DNA of 64,000 bases, from positions 22,376,243 to 22,440,242 of the forward strand of contig CM028333.1 in assembly GCA_016647705.1 (NCBI GenBank). Direction: 5' to 3'. Below are positions 21,805 to 31,879 of this stretch, one piece after another. The translations under genes were made by a program, and so were the position numbers. Within the stretch, counting starts at the first letter, position 1, and every line of letters starts with the position of its first letter. Below the pieces are notes generated by a model. It was not told the DNA's origin. It saw only the letters and a program-made list of their open reading frames with translations, and searched no databases. The stretch comes from Eucommia ulmoides. Its lineage: Eukaryota; Streptophyta; Magnoliopsida; Garryales; Eucommiaceae.

Positions 21805-23775
21805 AATACTCCCAAGCTTAGAATTTTACTAGTCCTCGAGCAAAACACTCACACTAAAACAAAAAACACAAACAACCTAAACATAACGATATGCAAGTTT
21901 TGAATTCTTCTACCGACCAAAACATTATCCCCTCAATAACCCCCAAATATTATCGAGTTCAGGAGTAAAACACACTATGTGGTGTTCTAGAATTTCGATA
22001 TTCAATAATGGTAAACGCCATTTTAGATTCTTTCAACGTGTATGTGCGAAAATCAATAATATAGCTATCCAAGATCAGATTGGATTATCCACCAACGAAA
22101 CTCACGACTTAAACCATAAATGATTAGGATATCCATATGCCTAACTGGGTTCTACTATCCACTAATATAGGCTCAGAAGTTCAAAAAGATCATTAGGACT
22201 TGATTCGGTTTGGAACATGGCCAAGGATATATCAGAAATAGAAAACAAGTTAACATCGTTAACTCAACAATAACCAAGGCACAACGCTTGACACAAAATC
22301 ACTCTCGAACCCCCATATATCAATTTGAAACAACCCTGAACTATTTTTTAAGAACGTTGTACTCACTTGTCAAAATAAACAAATATAGAACTATATTTAC
22401 ATACGATTTTCTTTTTCTCTTTTTCAACATGAACCACACCCTCAAACTTATTCAATTTTTATAATTTCACGAATGTGGTTAAAATGAAAGAAAAATGACA
22501 AGTAAGTACTCAAATACCAAACTAATCAAAAGTTCGCCGTAAACCCAACCACTCACTTCAAGTAGCATTTGCAACTGCTAACTTGATTCACTTAAATTGT
22601 GCCTTCAGTTTAGCGATAAAGGTTTGTAAACAGTTCAATCGGCCAGGGTAGCTGATACGTGATTAGAATTGAAACGGCTTATAGGCTTCGACAGGGTAAT
22701 GAGGGATAAACATGTTTCAAGGTAGGCTTCAAAGGCTCAAGCGATCAAATGAATACCTAAATCATATCTCCTGAACAACCTCGCCTAGGATTTCGAATCA
22801 CGTTTCCCCCAATCAGGTTCTACAATCCCTTAAATTGTCATGAATATGGCTAACGGATAATTGGCCTCAAATCAATTGGATAATTATACATTGAGTCTAT
22901 GTGCTCTTGCAAATTAGGATCCACAATAACTTTTACCAAAACGACATAACAAGCACACAGAATACACATAAATGAGCATTACCCTTAACCTCGACAAACA
23001 ACCAGGGGATAAACTCATCATTGGGTAATGGCCCAAATGAACGCAAAAGGTATGTAACAACAACAACAAACATAAAAACAATAACTAACCTAAACAAACA
23101 TGCACACAATATACTAAACAACATTTAAACATACTAAAATACTACACATCACTCCCAACTTAAAACGGTTAGTGTTCACAATGACCCATCGGCGATCCCA
23201 ATAGAAGCATGTAGCATGATAACAAAGAAGAGGGTTTAGAATATTTACCTAGGAGGCGAGGCAAGCTCGCCTCCAAATCATGTCGGCGGTGACGGATCTA
23301 ATTTATTTTTAACTTGGGTTACCTTCCAAGAAGTGCTTGGTTTATTGTCCTCGGCCTGACACGGAGAATGGATTGTCAAAGAGCGGTTTTCTTCCATAGT
23401 AAGTGTCGTACAACACTACATATGGGTCTTGATTCAGAATACCCTCAAGACTGGAGAGATTTGGCTCTGTTCAGCTCGAACTTTCAACTTGATTCTTCAC
23501 CATCTCATGTGCTTGGTTTGCTTCGATGTACGGTGCAAATGGCCAAGAAAGATAATTGAGCTACATTAGATCCTCATAGATATAATCATCTTGGATCAAT
23601 GGCGGCATCAATATTTGGATCTCAAGAGGTTAGAATCGCAAGTATTGATCCATTCTTGGGTTTCCATCTCAGTAGCATAATCATCAACGAATGCACCCAA
23701 GCTCCTCCAGCTTGTTTCCGGTTCCTCTCGGTGGCTTTCACATTCGGATGTGATTTATTCGCCTCTCAGTGCCAC
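21805..23775 (-). other. Athila-2 3' region without intact genes
   Basis: Holds the polypurine region (CTTGGGAGTATT on the minus strand, 21805-21816) and AT-rich untranslated sequence. Only short frames, broken by stops in every register, remain; none shows a recognisable domain. Confidence 0.6.
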
Positions 23776-24340
23776 CGTCTCTCACTCAGTCTCAATGAAG
23801 CAGATAAGTTGACCAATTTGTATCTGAATAGACGTTACGGTCGTATCAATCTCGTCACAGACCATCTCGATATTGTCAATACGATTCTCGTGCTCTTTGA
23901 GTCGGTCATGCGTTTTTCTCAGGAATATCTGAGTCTCTCCCATAACGGTAGAGAATATTTTCTCCAAGGCAGGGGAAGACTCTACATCTTGAACTGGAGT
24001 GTCAATCCATGACACCATGGTGTTGGAAAAATCCCCCAAGCTTTGGTGACTTGGTGAATAATTCCAACTTTGATAATCAAAGTTTGCCAATTCCTCCAAC
24101 AACCAAAGGGCTTCATCCGTGATTAGGTCGTAGAAAGAAGAGGTACCATTTCCTCTTTCCACCCATGTTCTGGTTATAGCTTGTAACCCATCGAGAAAAT
24201 TCAGTAGTTGACATTCTCTCGAGAAACCATGATTGGGGAACCGGCAAAACAACTCCTTGTAACGATCCCAAGCACAATAAAATGGCTTGGAATCCAGTTG
24301 AAAGAAAAGCAAAAGCACCTGTTGATCTAGCATCTTTAAC
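23776..24340 (-). pseudogene. gag: Athila-2 gag fragment
   Basis: A 183-codon minus-strand frame contains AWDRYKELFCRFPNHGF, the FLDGL...TRT segment, an ALWLLEELANFDYQSW segment, and the heptad-rich tail RLKEHENRID. All of these also occur in the Athila-1 Gag at 54100-54560 and 53900, in the same order. The N-terminal third is missing and the frame ends where pol should follow. Confidence 0.85.
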
Positions 24341-24454
24341 CACCTTACAGGAAAATAAAAAACAAAACTACAAACAAAAAATTATAAACAAAAGAAATGC
24401 CTAAATTAAAATCAAACTATTTACTCACAATATCAATAATAATCTAAAAACCAA

Positions 24455-24472
24455 TCCCTGACAATGGCACCA
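24455..24472 (-). other. Decayed aspartate-tRNA primer-binding site of Athila-2
   Basis: On the minus strand it reads TGGTGCCATTGTCAGGGA, six bases past the LTR end. The intact form in Athila-1 is TGGCGCCGTTGCCGGGGA. All four differences are C-to-T or G-to-A transitions at CG or CCG sites, as expected from deamination of methylated cytosine. Confidence 0.85.
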
Positions 24473-24478
24473 AAAACT

Positions 24479-25856
24479 TGGTAGCAGAATTTCACGTCGC
24501 TACTTTTACTGCAAGTGTACGGGTTAAGTTTTAATAGAATAGGGAGAGTAGGGTTGTCGTATCCACAGGCATTGGATTAGAACTTGTTGCTAAGTACCGC
24601 GATTATTATAATTGGATTTTATTTAGGCGATAAAAAATGAAGTTTATAATAATTGTATACTAAACTAAATTAACCTAATTATACTAACACTAATATAGAT
24701 TTTTATGGGAGTTAATTGCCTAGGGATTAATTTCGTCCATTTAAACATGTTTGTTTCAATCTAGTTTATATTAACGACATTCATCCTATCCGACAATCTC
24801 AGTATCGAAATCTCACTCACTACCTCTCCCGAGTGTAAAGTGAGTGAATATGTGACTTTGTGTCAACGAAGAAGTCTCCATCAATGTCTTAACGACACTA
24901 GGTCACCTGAGTCTTGCCCCAACGTCATTGATTGCACACTTTCTAACTCCCTCTCAGGTTATTAGATTGTTGTGTCATGTTTACCCTGGTCTGAATTCAG
25001 GGTTACCTCTCCCGAGTGTAAAACCTTGTATTCTCAAAATATCTAGACAAGCATATAAATTATACAAGAATGGTAAACAAAATCGAATAACAAAGAACAA
25101 CCGTTAACGAAATACAATTTAAACAAATGACATATTCATAAATTATATTAATCCCATAGACAATCTATGCTTAGCTAATGGCCATAACTATATATACAAT
25201 GATAAACGAGCTAAATGCTCAAACAAATATACCGAAGTTAAGAAATAAAGAAAGAAATGAAGAGAACTAGCCGTATTCCGAAGATTTGACGCTAAAACTG
25301 TTTCGAGATCGCTTCTCCTTCTTCGCCTTATTATCTTCGTTTTCAGAATTGGATTAGCTCCCCAAAATCTTCTCAAAATATGCTCTAAGGAGCTCTATGG
25401 ACGAAAATTACAGAAGGAGGAAAGATATAGGGAACAAAATATCTCAAAATATCTAATAAAATATCTAAAATTTGTGCAGAGTGACCGTTGTGGCGATGGG
25501 CATGTCGGTTGTGTTCACCGTTGCGGCAGTGGAAGCAAAGGCTTTCTATTGTTTCACCACCATGGTGGTGGATCTTACCGCTGGAGCGGTGGATTTACAA
25601 AGAGTTAAGGCCCCTCTTTGTATTATGACTGTCGCAGCGGTGGGTTGCAAGTTATGAATTTTGCCCTTTTACTTGTTTTTCCACCATTCTTTCACCGTTC
25701 TTGCTTCGATATGATCATTTAAAGACCGTTTTCATCCATTTTCACCCCACACACCTGATTTATAACAAAAAGAATAAAAACGTATTAAAACACTAGAAAA
25801 ACACTAGAAAACTAACAAGTTCGGTTTAAAAATAAATATGTAAATTACACCTATCA
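24479..25856 (-). repeat. Athila-2 5' LTR
   Basis: Aligns end to end with 20428-21804 with many single-base differences, which suggests an older insertion. It ends ACACCTATCA followed by GTAAA. Confidence 0.9.
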
Positions 25857-26345
25857 GTAAACTTTTAGTAAGTGGATCCACAATGATTGAATTCATTCCC
25901 ATATGTTCTATAGATACTATCTTGCTCTGAATTTTTTCTTTAACAACTAGAAATTTGATGTTAATGTCCTTCGACTTTGTGGAACTTCTTTTGTTATTAG
26001 AATATAACACTGTAGTTTTGTTGTCACAATATATCTTTAGTGGTTTTTAAATACCATCTACTACTCGTAGCCCAGTGACAAAGTTTCGTAGCCTAGCAAC
26101 AAAGTTTCGTAGCCATATTTCGTGATTTGTTGCCTCACAACAAGTTATAAATTCAGCTGCCATAGTGGAGGGAGCTATAAGTAACTCCTTAGCACTATTC
26201 CCGGAAATAGTACCTCCAGCCAGCAAGTGGACATAGCATGAAGTGGATCTCTTAGTGTCTTTGCCACCACCAAGATCAAAATCAGAATACCCAATAACCT
26301 CCAAATGATTTGTCTTCCGATAAGTGAGAAAATGGTATTTTGTTC
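25857..26345 (-). pseudogene. pol: Copia RNase H fragment
   Basis: Minus-strand frames carry the copia RNase H signature: HLEVIGYSDFD near 26320, KRSTSCYVHLLAGG, the TMAAEF segment, then NNKRSSTKSKDI and DPLTKS at the junction with Athila-2. A direct repeat of about 24 bp duplicates RNFV..LR within the domain (26075-26115), and a stop separates it from the downstream half. It belongs to the copia whose LTR lies at 19594-19922. Confidence 0.85.
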
Positions 26346-26360
26346 TTTATAAATACCTCA

Positions 26361-26696
26361 TGTTGGTGTCAAAAATTGGTAAACACCCCCAGTATGGTCT
26401 TGACAGATGACGTGTGTAAATTTCTTATTGAGGTGGAGGTGTTACACTTTGAAAACCAAGCTCTAAGCTTGAAAAACTTCTAACACTTTAGAGGTCCTGA
26501 GCGAATCTTTGCAATTTGAGCTGAGATCCACTCCAAATCCCAAGTTGAGCTTCAGGTCCACATTCCGTGCACCTTCACAGAGACCCATCGGGGTTGTGCC
26601 CAATGAAGTCCCTCTGACGGGAGAGTAAGTATATGTGGGAAAAGGATAAAAGTTATCTTGAGTTAATAAGAAGGAATACTTGGTGGTAATGGATGC
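26361..26696 (-). repeat. End of the Tat element's 3' LTR
   Basis: Minus-strand sequence ending GGGGGTGTTTACCAATTTTT then GACACCAACA lies exactly where the copia frame stops. It continues, across Athila-1, into 56707 and beyond. CCTCA (26356-26360) would be its target duplication; the partner lies outside the window. A 131-codon minus-strand frame crossing this segment and the Athila LTR is fortuitous. Confidence 0.65.
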
Positions 26697-28313
26697 TGCT
26701 ACGCGCTCAGATTCACACATGTTTCCTCCTCGCGGTAGTTGGACTTCTCGCAAGTATACGAGGTCTGGTTTTAATATAATGGATCTTTTAGGATCGGATA
26801 TCGTTCCACTAGGAATGGCAGGTAATTCAAGTGAGTATTGAGGTTTCAATAGTTTCATATTATCTCGACTAATTAAATTTTGTTTGTTTTCTAATTACTA
26901 TACTAAGATAAATGACAACTATAAAATTAGTTTTAATTACATTAATTACTTAGATATAAATCTCTTTCATATAATGCATAATTGATTTGATTTAGTTAGC
27001 TATAACGGTTTTTATCTAATCCGACAACCTCTGTATCAATAACTCCTCCGCTACCTCTTCCGAGTGTAAAACGAGGGATTACATGACTTCGTGTCAACGA
27101 AGAAGTCCCCTTCAACGCCTTAACGACCCTAAGTCGCGTGAGTTTTGAGCCAACGTCATGGGTTGCATACGTTCTAACGCCCTCCCGGGTAGTTAGAACG
27201 TCACGTTGTATTTACCTTAGTCTGAATCCGGGGTTACCTCTCCCGAGTGTCAAACCCTGCATTCCCGGTTTATCTATACAAGCATAGTATCAAGAATAAC
27301 GATAAACACACTCGGATTTCGACAAACAACACGTTAAAGTAACATAAATTTACTCAACTAAACGGTTACATGATTTTGACCACACCTAAGTAACATTTAA
27401 CTACTACTACAAGATCTTAGCCATATACCATACAAAATAAGGGGGATTCAAAATTCTTAGATATGAAAAAGTGATTACAAAGAATAAAACAAGAGAGAAA
27501 CGATCAAATCTAGAAGTGAAATAGTTCACTGTCGCTAATGATCGGTCCGCAAGTTATCTTTCTTTATCCGAATGATGAACCTCCTTCTTGATCTTCAAAA
27601 TATAGCTTAAGAGCTCTCTACTAGGGTTAGGGTTCTTCAACAACCAGTTTTAGACGTGGCCAAGGGGTATTTATAGGCTTAGGGGTTCAAAAATATCTAA
27701 ACAGATATTTTGACCTATTCTGCGATTTCTGCCTAAGCGGTGGAAACTTCACTTAGGTGGTGCTTAAGTTGGTTAGAATTCCGCCTAAGCGGTAGAATCT
27801 TCGCTCAGGCGGAGGACTAATTTCTTAGCTCCTTATCTTTCTGACAGAATTCCGCCTAGGCGGTAGCTACTTCGCCTAGGCGAATTTACAGCAGTACAGC
27901 TCTATCCAGCAGTTCAGTACTTCCAACGTTCTGGTGGATTTCTGCCTAGGCGGTGGAAACTTTGCCTAGGCGGATTCAAAACTTCAGCCCTTTCAATCTT
28001 CTGATGGATTTCTGCCTAGGCGGTGGAAACTTCGCCTAGGCGGATTTCAAATCTTCAACATTGCAACTTTCTGATGAATGTTCGCCTAGGCGGTGGAAAC
28101 TTCGCCTAGGCGGATTTGCTCTGTTATTTGATACCTCTTTTTTTTTTTTAATCTTTTTGGCTACCCTTTTCGCACCATTTTGCTTGGTTTACCAATTGTT
28201 TACGTCCTTGCTCCTGACTAATAAAAACAACTAAAACGGTATTCAAACTTCAATAAAATACTCGAAAACTGACAAATTCGGTTTAGAATTAGATAGGTAT
28301 TTTACACCTATCA
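26697..28313 (-). repeat. Athila-1 3' LTR
   Basis: 1617 bp, TGCTACGCGC...CACCTATCA on the plus strand. It includes about 200 bp (27300-27510) absent from the other LTR. The block is bounded by AACGAT on both sides, so the right LTR probably lost it by a microhomology deletion. An array of inverted CGCCTAGGCG motifs lies at 27725-28115. Confidence 0.95.
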
Positions 28314-29580
28314 AATACCCCTAAACTTGGAATTTTGCTAGTCCTCGAGCAAAACACCCTAATGCTAAATAACACTAAATACACTAATTAGTTACATCCT
28401 AAACTACAGATACGTAATCATTAACAAATAAGATGTACACGCCTGTGAGATTTAAGTTTAGTCAAAGAAACCATGATATTCTTCCCTCAATAACCCGTAA
28501 TCAAATCCGGTTAAGGAATAACACACACCACGTGGTGTTCCAGAATTTCAACACTCAATATTAGTTCAAATCATTTTAGATCCTATTGAAATGTGTGTGT
28601 GTGAGAACTCAGATATATAACAAATCAAACGCCGGATTGGATTTTTCAATGAATAAGATCATGACTTAACTTGTTAAAACATTAAGGGAAACCATATGCT
28701 TGACTGGGCTCAACTATCCACTAATGTAGGTTCGGACATTCACCGAGATCAATAGGGCTTGGTCAGGCTTTGGAGAACGGCCAAGGGTATTGTAGGATTA
28801 GAAACTCGTTATAATTTTAACGATATCTGAGGTACAAATGCTTGTCGCTAAATCTCTCTCATGACTCCCTTATCTTTGAAGATATTACCCTGAACAGGAT
28901 TTCGTAAACTTGTATTCACTTGTCAAAACTATTGAATTTAAACACTATATTCACATAGTTTTTTTTTTTTTTTTTTTTTTTTTAGAACACCCCCAAACTT
29001 ATTCAATTTTGTACAATTTTAGGGGTGTTTAGATACAACTAAAAGCTTGACAAGTGAATAATTTTTACCTAATCAACATGCTAAGCACACAAAACACACG
29101 TGAATGGCATTACCCTCAACCTTAAAACACAATTTAGGGGGTAATTTTCATCATTGGGACATGGTTCGGATGAACTCGAAAACTCAGCATGCTTGTACAA
29201 CTCAGTTCATTAACAATTCTACTCTAATTCTACAAACTAAGATTACCTATGCTAATTATCCTTACACATGCATAGCTAAACATTACACATGTATAACCAA
29301 AAAGAATTTCAAAATTTACAAAAATTTTAACATTAATAATAAATTTGTACACCAAAAAGAATTTTTGTTCCCCTTTACATCAAAATTTTTTCATCCTTCT
29401 TATCCCCCCAAGAAAAAAAAAAACTACATGCGTTTGCAGGCATTACTCCCCCAAACTTGAACGAGGCAGTGTCCCCACTGCCTAAGCAGCGAACCCAATA
29501 GCAGAATAGAAAAATATGTATTGAAACTGGGGCGGACACATACCTAGGAGGGAAGACATAAAAGTCTAACCTCCTACCGT
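28314..29580 (-). other. Athila-1 3' untranslated region
   Basis: Contains the polypurine tract (AGTTTAGGGGTATT on the minus strand, 28314-28327), the lineage motif next to it, and a T-run at 28960-28983. Plus-strand frames such as 29104-29460 have no domain and lie antisense to the element. No gene is seen. Confidence 0.7.
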
Positions 29581-30050
29581 TCATTGTGGTGGAGATGGCG
29601 GTGGCGGCTCATCCGGCTTGAATATAACTCGTTGGTTTTGATCTTGTGGCCGGATGTAGGACTCCATGTAGTTCTCCATCCGAGAAAAATTTTCTTGGAG
29701 TTGACTCATATCGAACTGGAGACTACGGACATCTCGTGAAAGTTGAATGAGCTGGCCGCGACTGGTTGTGGGCGTCGGTGGCTTCGAAGGACCGGCTTCT
29801 TCCTCTTCCTGACCCTCTTCTCCTTTACCTGATTCGCCCTTCCACAACCCTTTGTTGTCTTGGCAGTATGAATTATTGACGAGTAGATGTGCCAACCGAC
29901 ATTGATGGGCATCCCTCTATCAATGTCATATAGCACAAATACTCGCTCCTTAGCAACATCGGGCACATGGGAGGTAGGGAGCAGATAGGCGCAGATAAAT
30001 TGATGCTAAATCTTGGGGATCGGTTTCAGAAACCAGCGCCGCTTTGCCAT
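29581..30050 (-). pseudogene. Athila ORF3 (envelope-position) remnant
   Basis: The minus strand from an ATG at 30050 encodes a short basic start, a stop after 14 codons, then the block YLLPTSHVPDV...VLYDIDRGMPINVGWHI. That block is typical of the downstream ORF of Athila/Cyclops elements, catalogued as a putative plant transposon protein domain. A frame shift follows, then an acidic, proline-rich C-terminal part ending near 29581. The sequence before the ATG (TTTACAGGAAAA) looks like a splice acceptor, consistent with expression of this ORF from a spliced RNA. Most of the ORF's 5' portion is missing. No membrane segment or signal peptide is visible. Confidence 0.75.
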
Positions 30051-30700
30051 TTTTCCTGTAAATCACAATCATAACACCAACCACAATAATAAAAATAGAA
30101 CTCGCAATTCAAACTCTGGTCAGTGAACACACAATTCCCTATTGTCTCAAACATATGCCAACCAAAGCCAATCAATACAAATTTCACAAAATATTCCAAC
30201 AACCATAACCAAATCACATTTTTGTCGCAATGTAGCGTTCAATAAATGATTCACATTCTATAACAACACAAAAACATGATAGGGTTTACCATTAATCAAT
30301 CATCAATCCCAAATAACATGAAAACCGCAACTTAGGGTAAAAAGGGGTTTAGGGTTCTAACCAAATCCAGTGATTTTGGAAATAAATGAGCAAATAAAAC
30401 ACATATTTCAACAATTAAATGAAAAAATAGGATCACTGACACTTGTTGAAAAATTTGGATCAAATTAGTGGAGAATGGTGATTTCGCACTGTTTCACCGC
30501 TCGAACCCTAATTTTCGAGAATGGGTAGAGAAATTCCTTGTTTGGACGAAGTTTCTTGATGAGAATCCAAGTTTTTAGCACTATAGAATAAATCTTTAAA
30601 AGGGGGAAGGAATTTGAGATGGTGAAATTGAGAGGTTTCTTGAAATTTTTAGGAGGGAAATGCCGTTTGCGAAGTGGACTGTGCGTTTTAAAAACAGAGT
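30051..30700 (-). other. Athila-1 region between minisatellite and ORF3
   Basis: AT-rich sequence with short broken frames. It could hold the intron that ends at the acceptor near 30055. No motif is recognised. Confidence 0.5.
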
Positions 30701-31110
30701 TCGCGTAAATTCGCCTAGGCGGTGGTTTTACCGCTTAGGCGGATTAGCCCCTTTTCTTTTTGAAAACTTTCTGGTGTAAATCCGCTTGGGAGGTGATTTT
30801 TCCGCTGGGGCGAGTTTACACCAGTGTGAAACCCTGATTTGGTTGTAAATCCGCTTAGGCGGTGGGTTTTCCGCCTGAGCGAATTTACGCCAGTGTAGAA
30901 ACTCAACTTTTCTTCATTTTTCCGCCTAGGCGGTGGTTTTACCGCCTGGGCAAACTTACGGCAGTGTAAAATTGAGACTTTTTCTATCCAATTATCGCCT
31001 AAGCGGTGGTTTTACCGCTTGGGCGATATTACGCCAGAGTGTTTTCTCAGCCTTTTTGTCCAAAGTTCGCCTAGGTGGTGGGTTTACCGCTTAGGCGAAT
31101 TTTTTCCAGT
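30700..31110. repeat. ~62-bp minisatellite built on inverted CGCCTAGGCGG arms
   Basis: Six units, each with two near-palindromic arms of the type CGCCTAGGCGG flanking TGGTTTTAC. Spacers read TT(T)ACGCCAGTGT. The same arm motif, with a TGGAAACTT spacer, fills part of both Athila-1 LTRs. Unit boundaries are regular, but many arms carry one or two changes. Confidence 0.85.
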
Positions 31111-31309
31111 GTGGACCTAAGCTGAATTCCTTCAGGTTTTAACATTGTTTCTCTACACCTCTTATTTCCTCTTCAATCCTCAAATCAGTTTTAGCATGCA
31201 AAACAATCCTAAGCATCTAACCTTATCAATTTACCACAAAAAATTAATATAACGAGATCAATACGATCTCCAAAAAGGTATTTATACAAAAGTTGGGAAT
31301 ATTCATTAC

Positions 31310-31871
31310 GAGTTGTTTACCTATTAAATATTAAAAAAAAATTGATTTTTTTTTTTTTTTTTTGATCCCTCGCTTGTGAACGGCGGGATCAAAAAAATAT
31401 AATTTAATTTGATCCCGCCCTTCACAAGGGCGGGATCAGTTAATTTTTTTTTTTTTTTTTATTTGATCCCGCCCTTCACAAGGGCGGGATCAAATTAATT
31501 TTTTTTTTTTTTTTTTAAATGTGATCCCGCTCTTGTGAAGGGCGGGATCACTTCACGGCGACCAGCCGTTAGCACGACTGGTCGTCGTCTTCTTTGGCCG
31601 GTCATTTGACCGGCCAAAGCTGCAAAGAAGGTAGCCTAAAAAGGCTACCTTCTTTTCCCTCTTTTTTTTTATAGGTTTATAGGTTTTAGCTTTAATTTGA
31701 AATTTTAAAATCTCGGTATATGTGCACAATTTCGCCTATAAATATCACTTGCCGAATTTCATTAAAATTCACACTTCTTCATTTGCTCCTTCTCTCATTT
31801 GTTCTTCATTTTGATATTTTTTTGTTCTAGTTACACTTCTTCTATTCAGACTTCTACTCCTCTATTCACAG
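31310..31871 (+). repeat. Left terminal inverted repeat of the MULE
   Basis: From the outer end: the 20-bp tip and a T-run, then four near-perfect palindromes with arms GATCCCGCCCTT (31364-31552) separated by poly-T/AT tracts. Next come a hairpin with TTGGCCGGTCA arms (about 31592-31617) and one with AGAAGGTAGCCT arms (31625-31654), then a TATA box and a leader. The right end (48933-49558) has the same parts in the same order, inverted. Confidence 0.9.
31736..31871 (+). promoter_or_regulatory. Promoter and leader exon in the left terminal repeat
   Basis: CTATAAATA at 31736-31744 is followed by a CT-rich leader ending CTATTCACAG|GTTAGT, with the donor GT at 31872-31873. The same box, leader and donor occur in inverse orientation in the right repeat. 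The first downstream plus-strand gene is the mobile-domain gene, whose ATG lies just after a splice acceptor (TTTCAG, 38221-38226). I infer that this exon is its 5' leader. Promoters within terminal repeats that drive the internal genes are established for MuDR. Confidence 0.6.
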
Positions 31872-31879
31872 GTTAGTAT

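Larger units (their letters stand above)
20428..25856 (-). mobile_element. Athila-type gypsy element (Athila-2), internally deleted
   Basis: LTRs 20428-21804 and 24479-25856 (1377 and 1378 bp) flank 2.7 kb. The exact duplication GTAAA lies at 20423-20427 and 25857-25861. A degenerate aspartate-tRNA primer site (24455-24472) follows the right LTR on the minus strand. The conserved CTCGAGGACTAGTAAAAT motif before the 3' LTR (about 21820-21837) is an Athila-lineage hallmark shared with Athila-1. Only a Gag segment remains; protease, RT, RNase H and integrase are gone, so the copy is a deletion derivative. Confidence 0.9.
19594..26360 (-). mobile_element. Copia element, 3' part, split by two gypsy insertions
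   Basis: Three segments belong together: the 3' LTR (19594-19922), the 3' end with a polypurine tract (19923-20427) and the RNase H segment (25857-26360). Athila-2 separates the last two. After removing it and one GTAAA copy, the RNase H frame continues across the junction: DPLTKS lies on one side and LPPKVFHEHTAHM on the other. The 5' part of the element is displaced beyond the window by the Tat insertion at 26361. The left LTR boundary is inferred from a TGTTAAATT end and lacks a target-duplication check. Confidence 0.8.

Noticed and set aside
23314-24012. Plus-strand frames of 81 and 137 codons as host genes
   Set aside because: The 137-codon frame is mostly antisense to the Athila-2 Gag frame, and both lie inside the element.
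26463-26858. 131-codon minus-strand frame
   Set aside because: It crosses the junction of the Tat LTR and the Athila-1 LTR, with no motif in either half.
29104-29460. 118-codon plus-strand frame
   Set aside because: Antisense within the Athila-1 untranslated region, with low-complexity Lys/Asn content and no domain.
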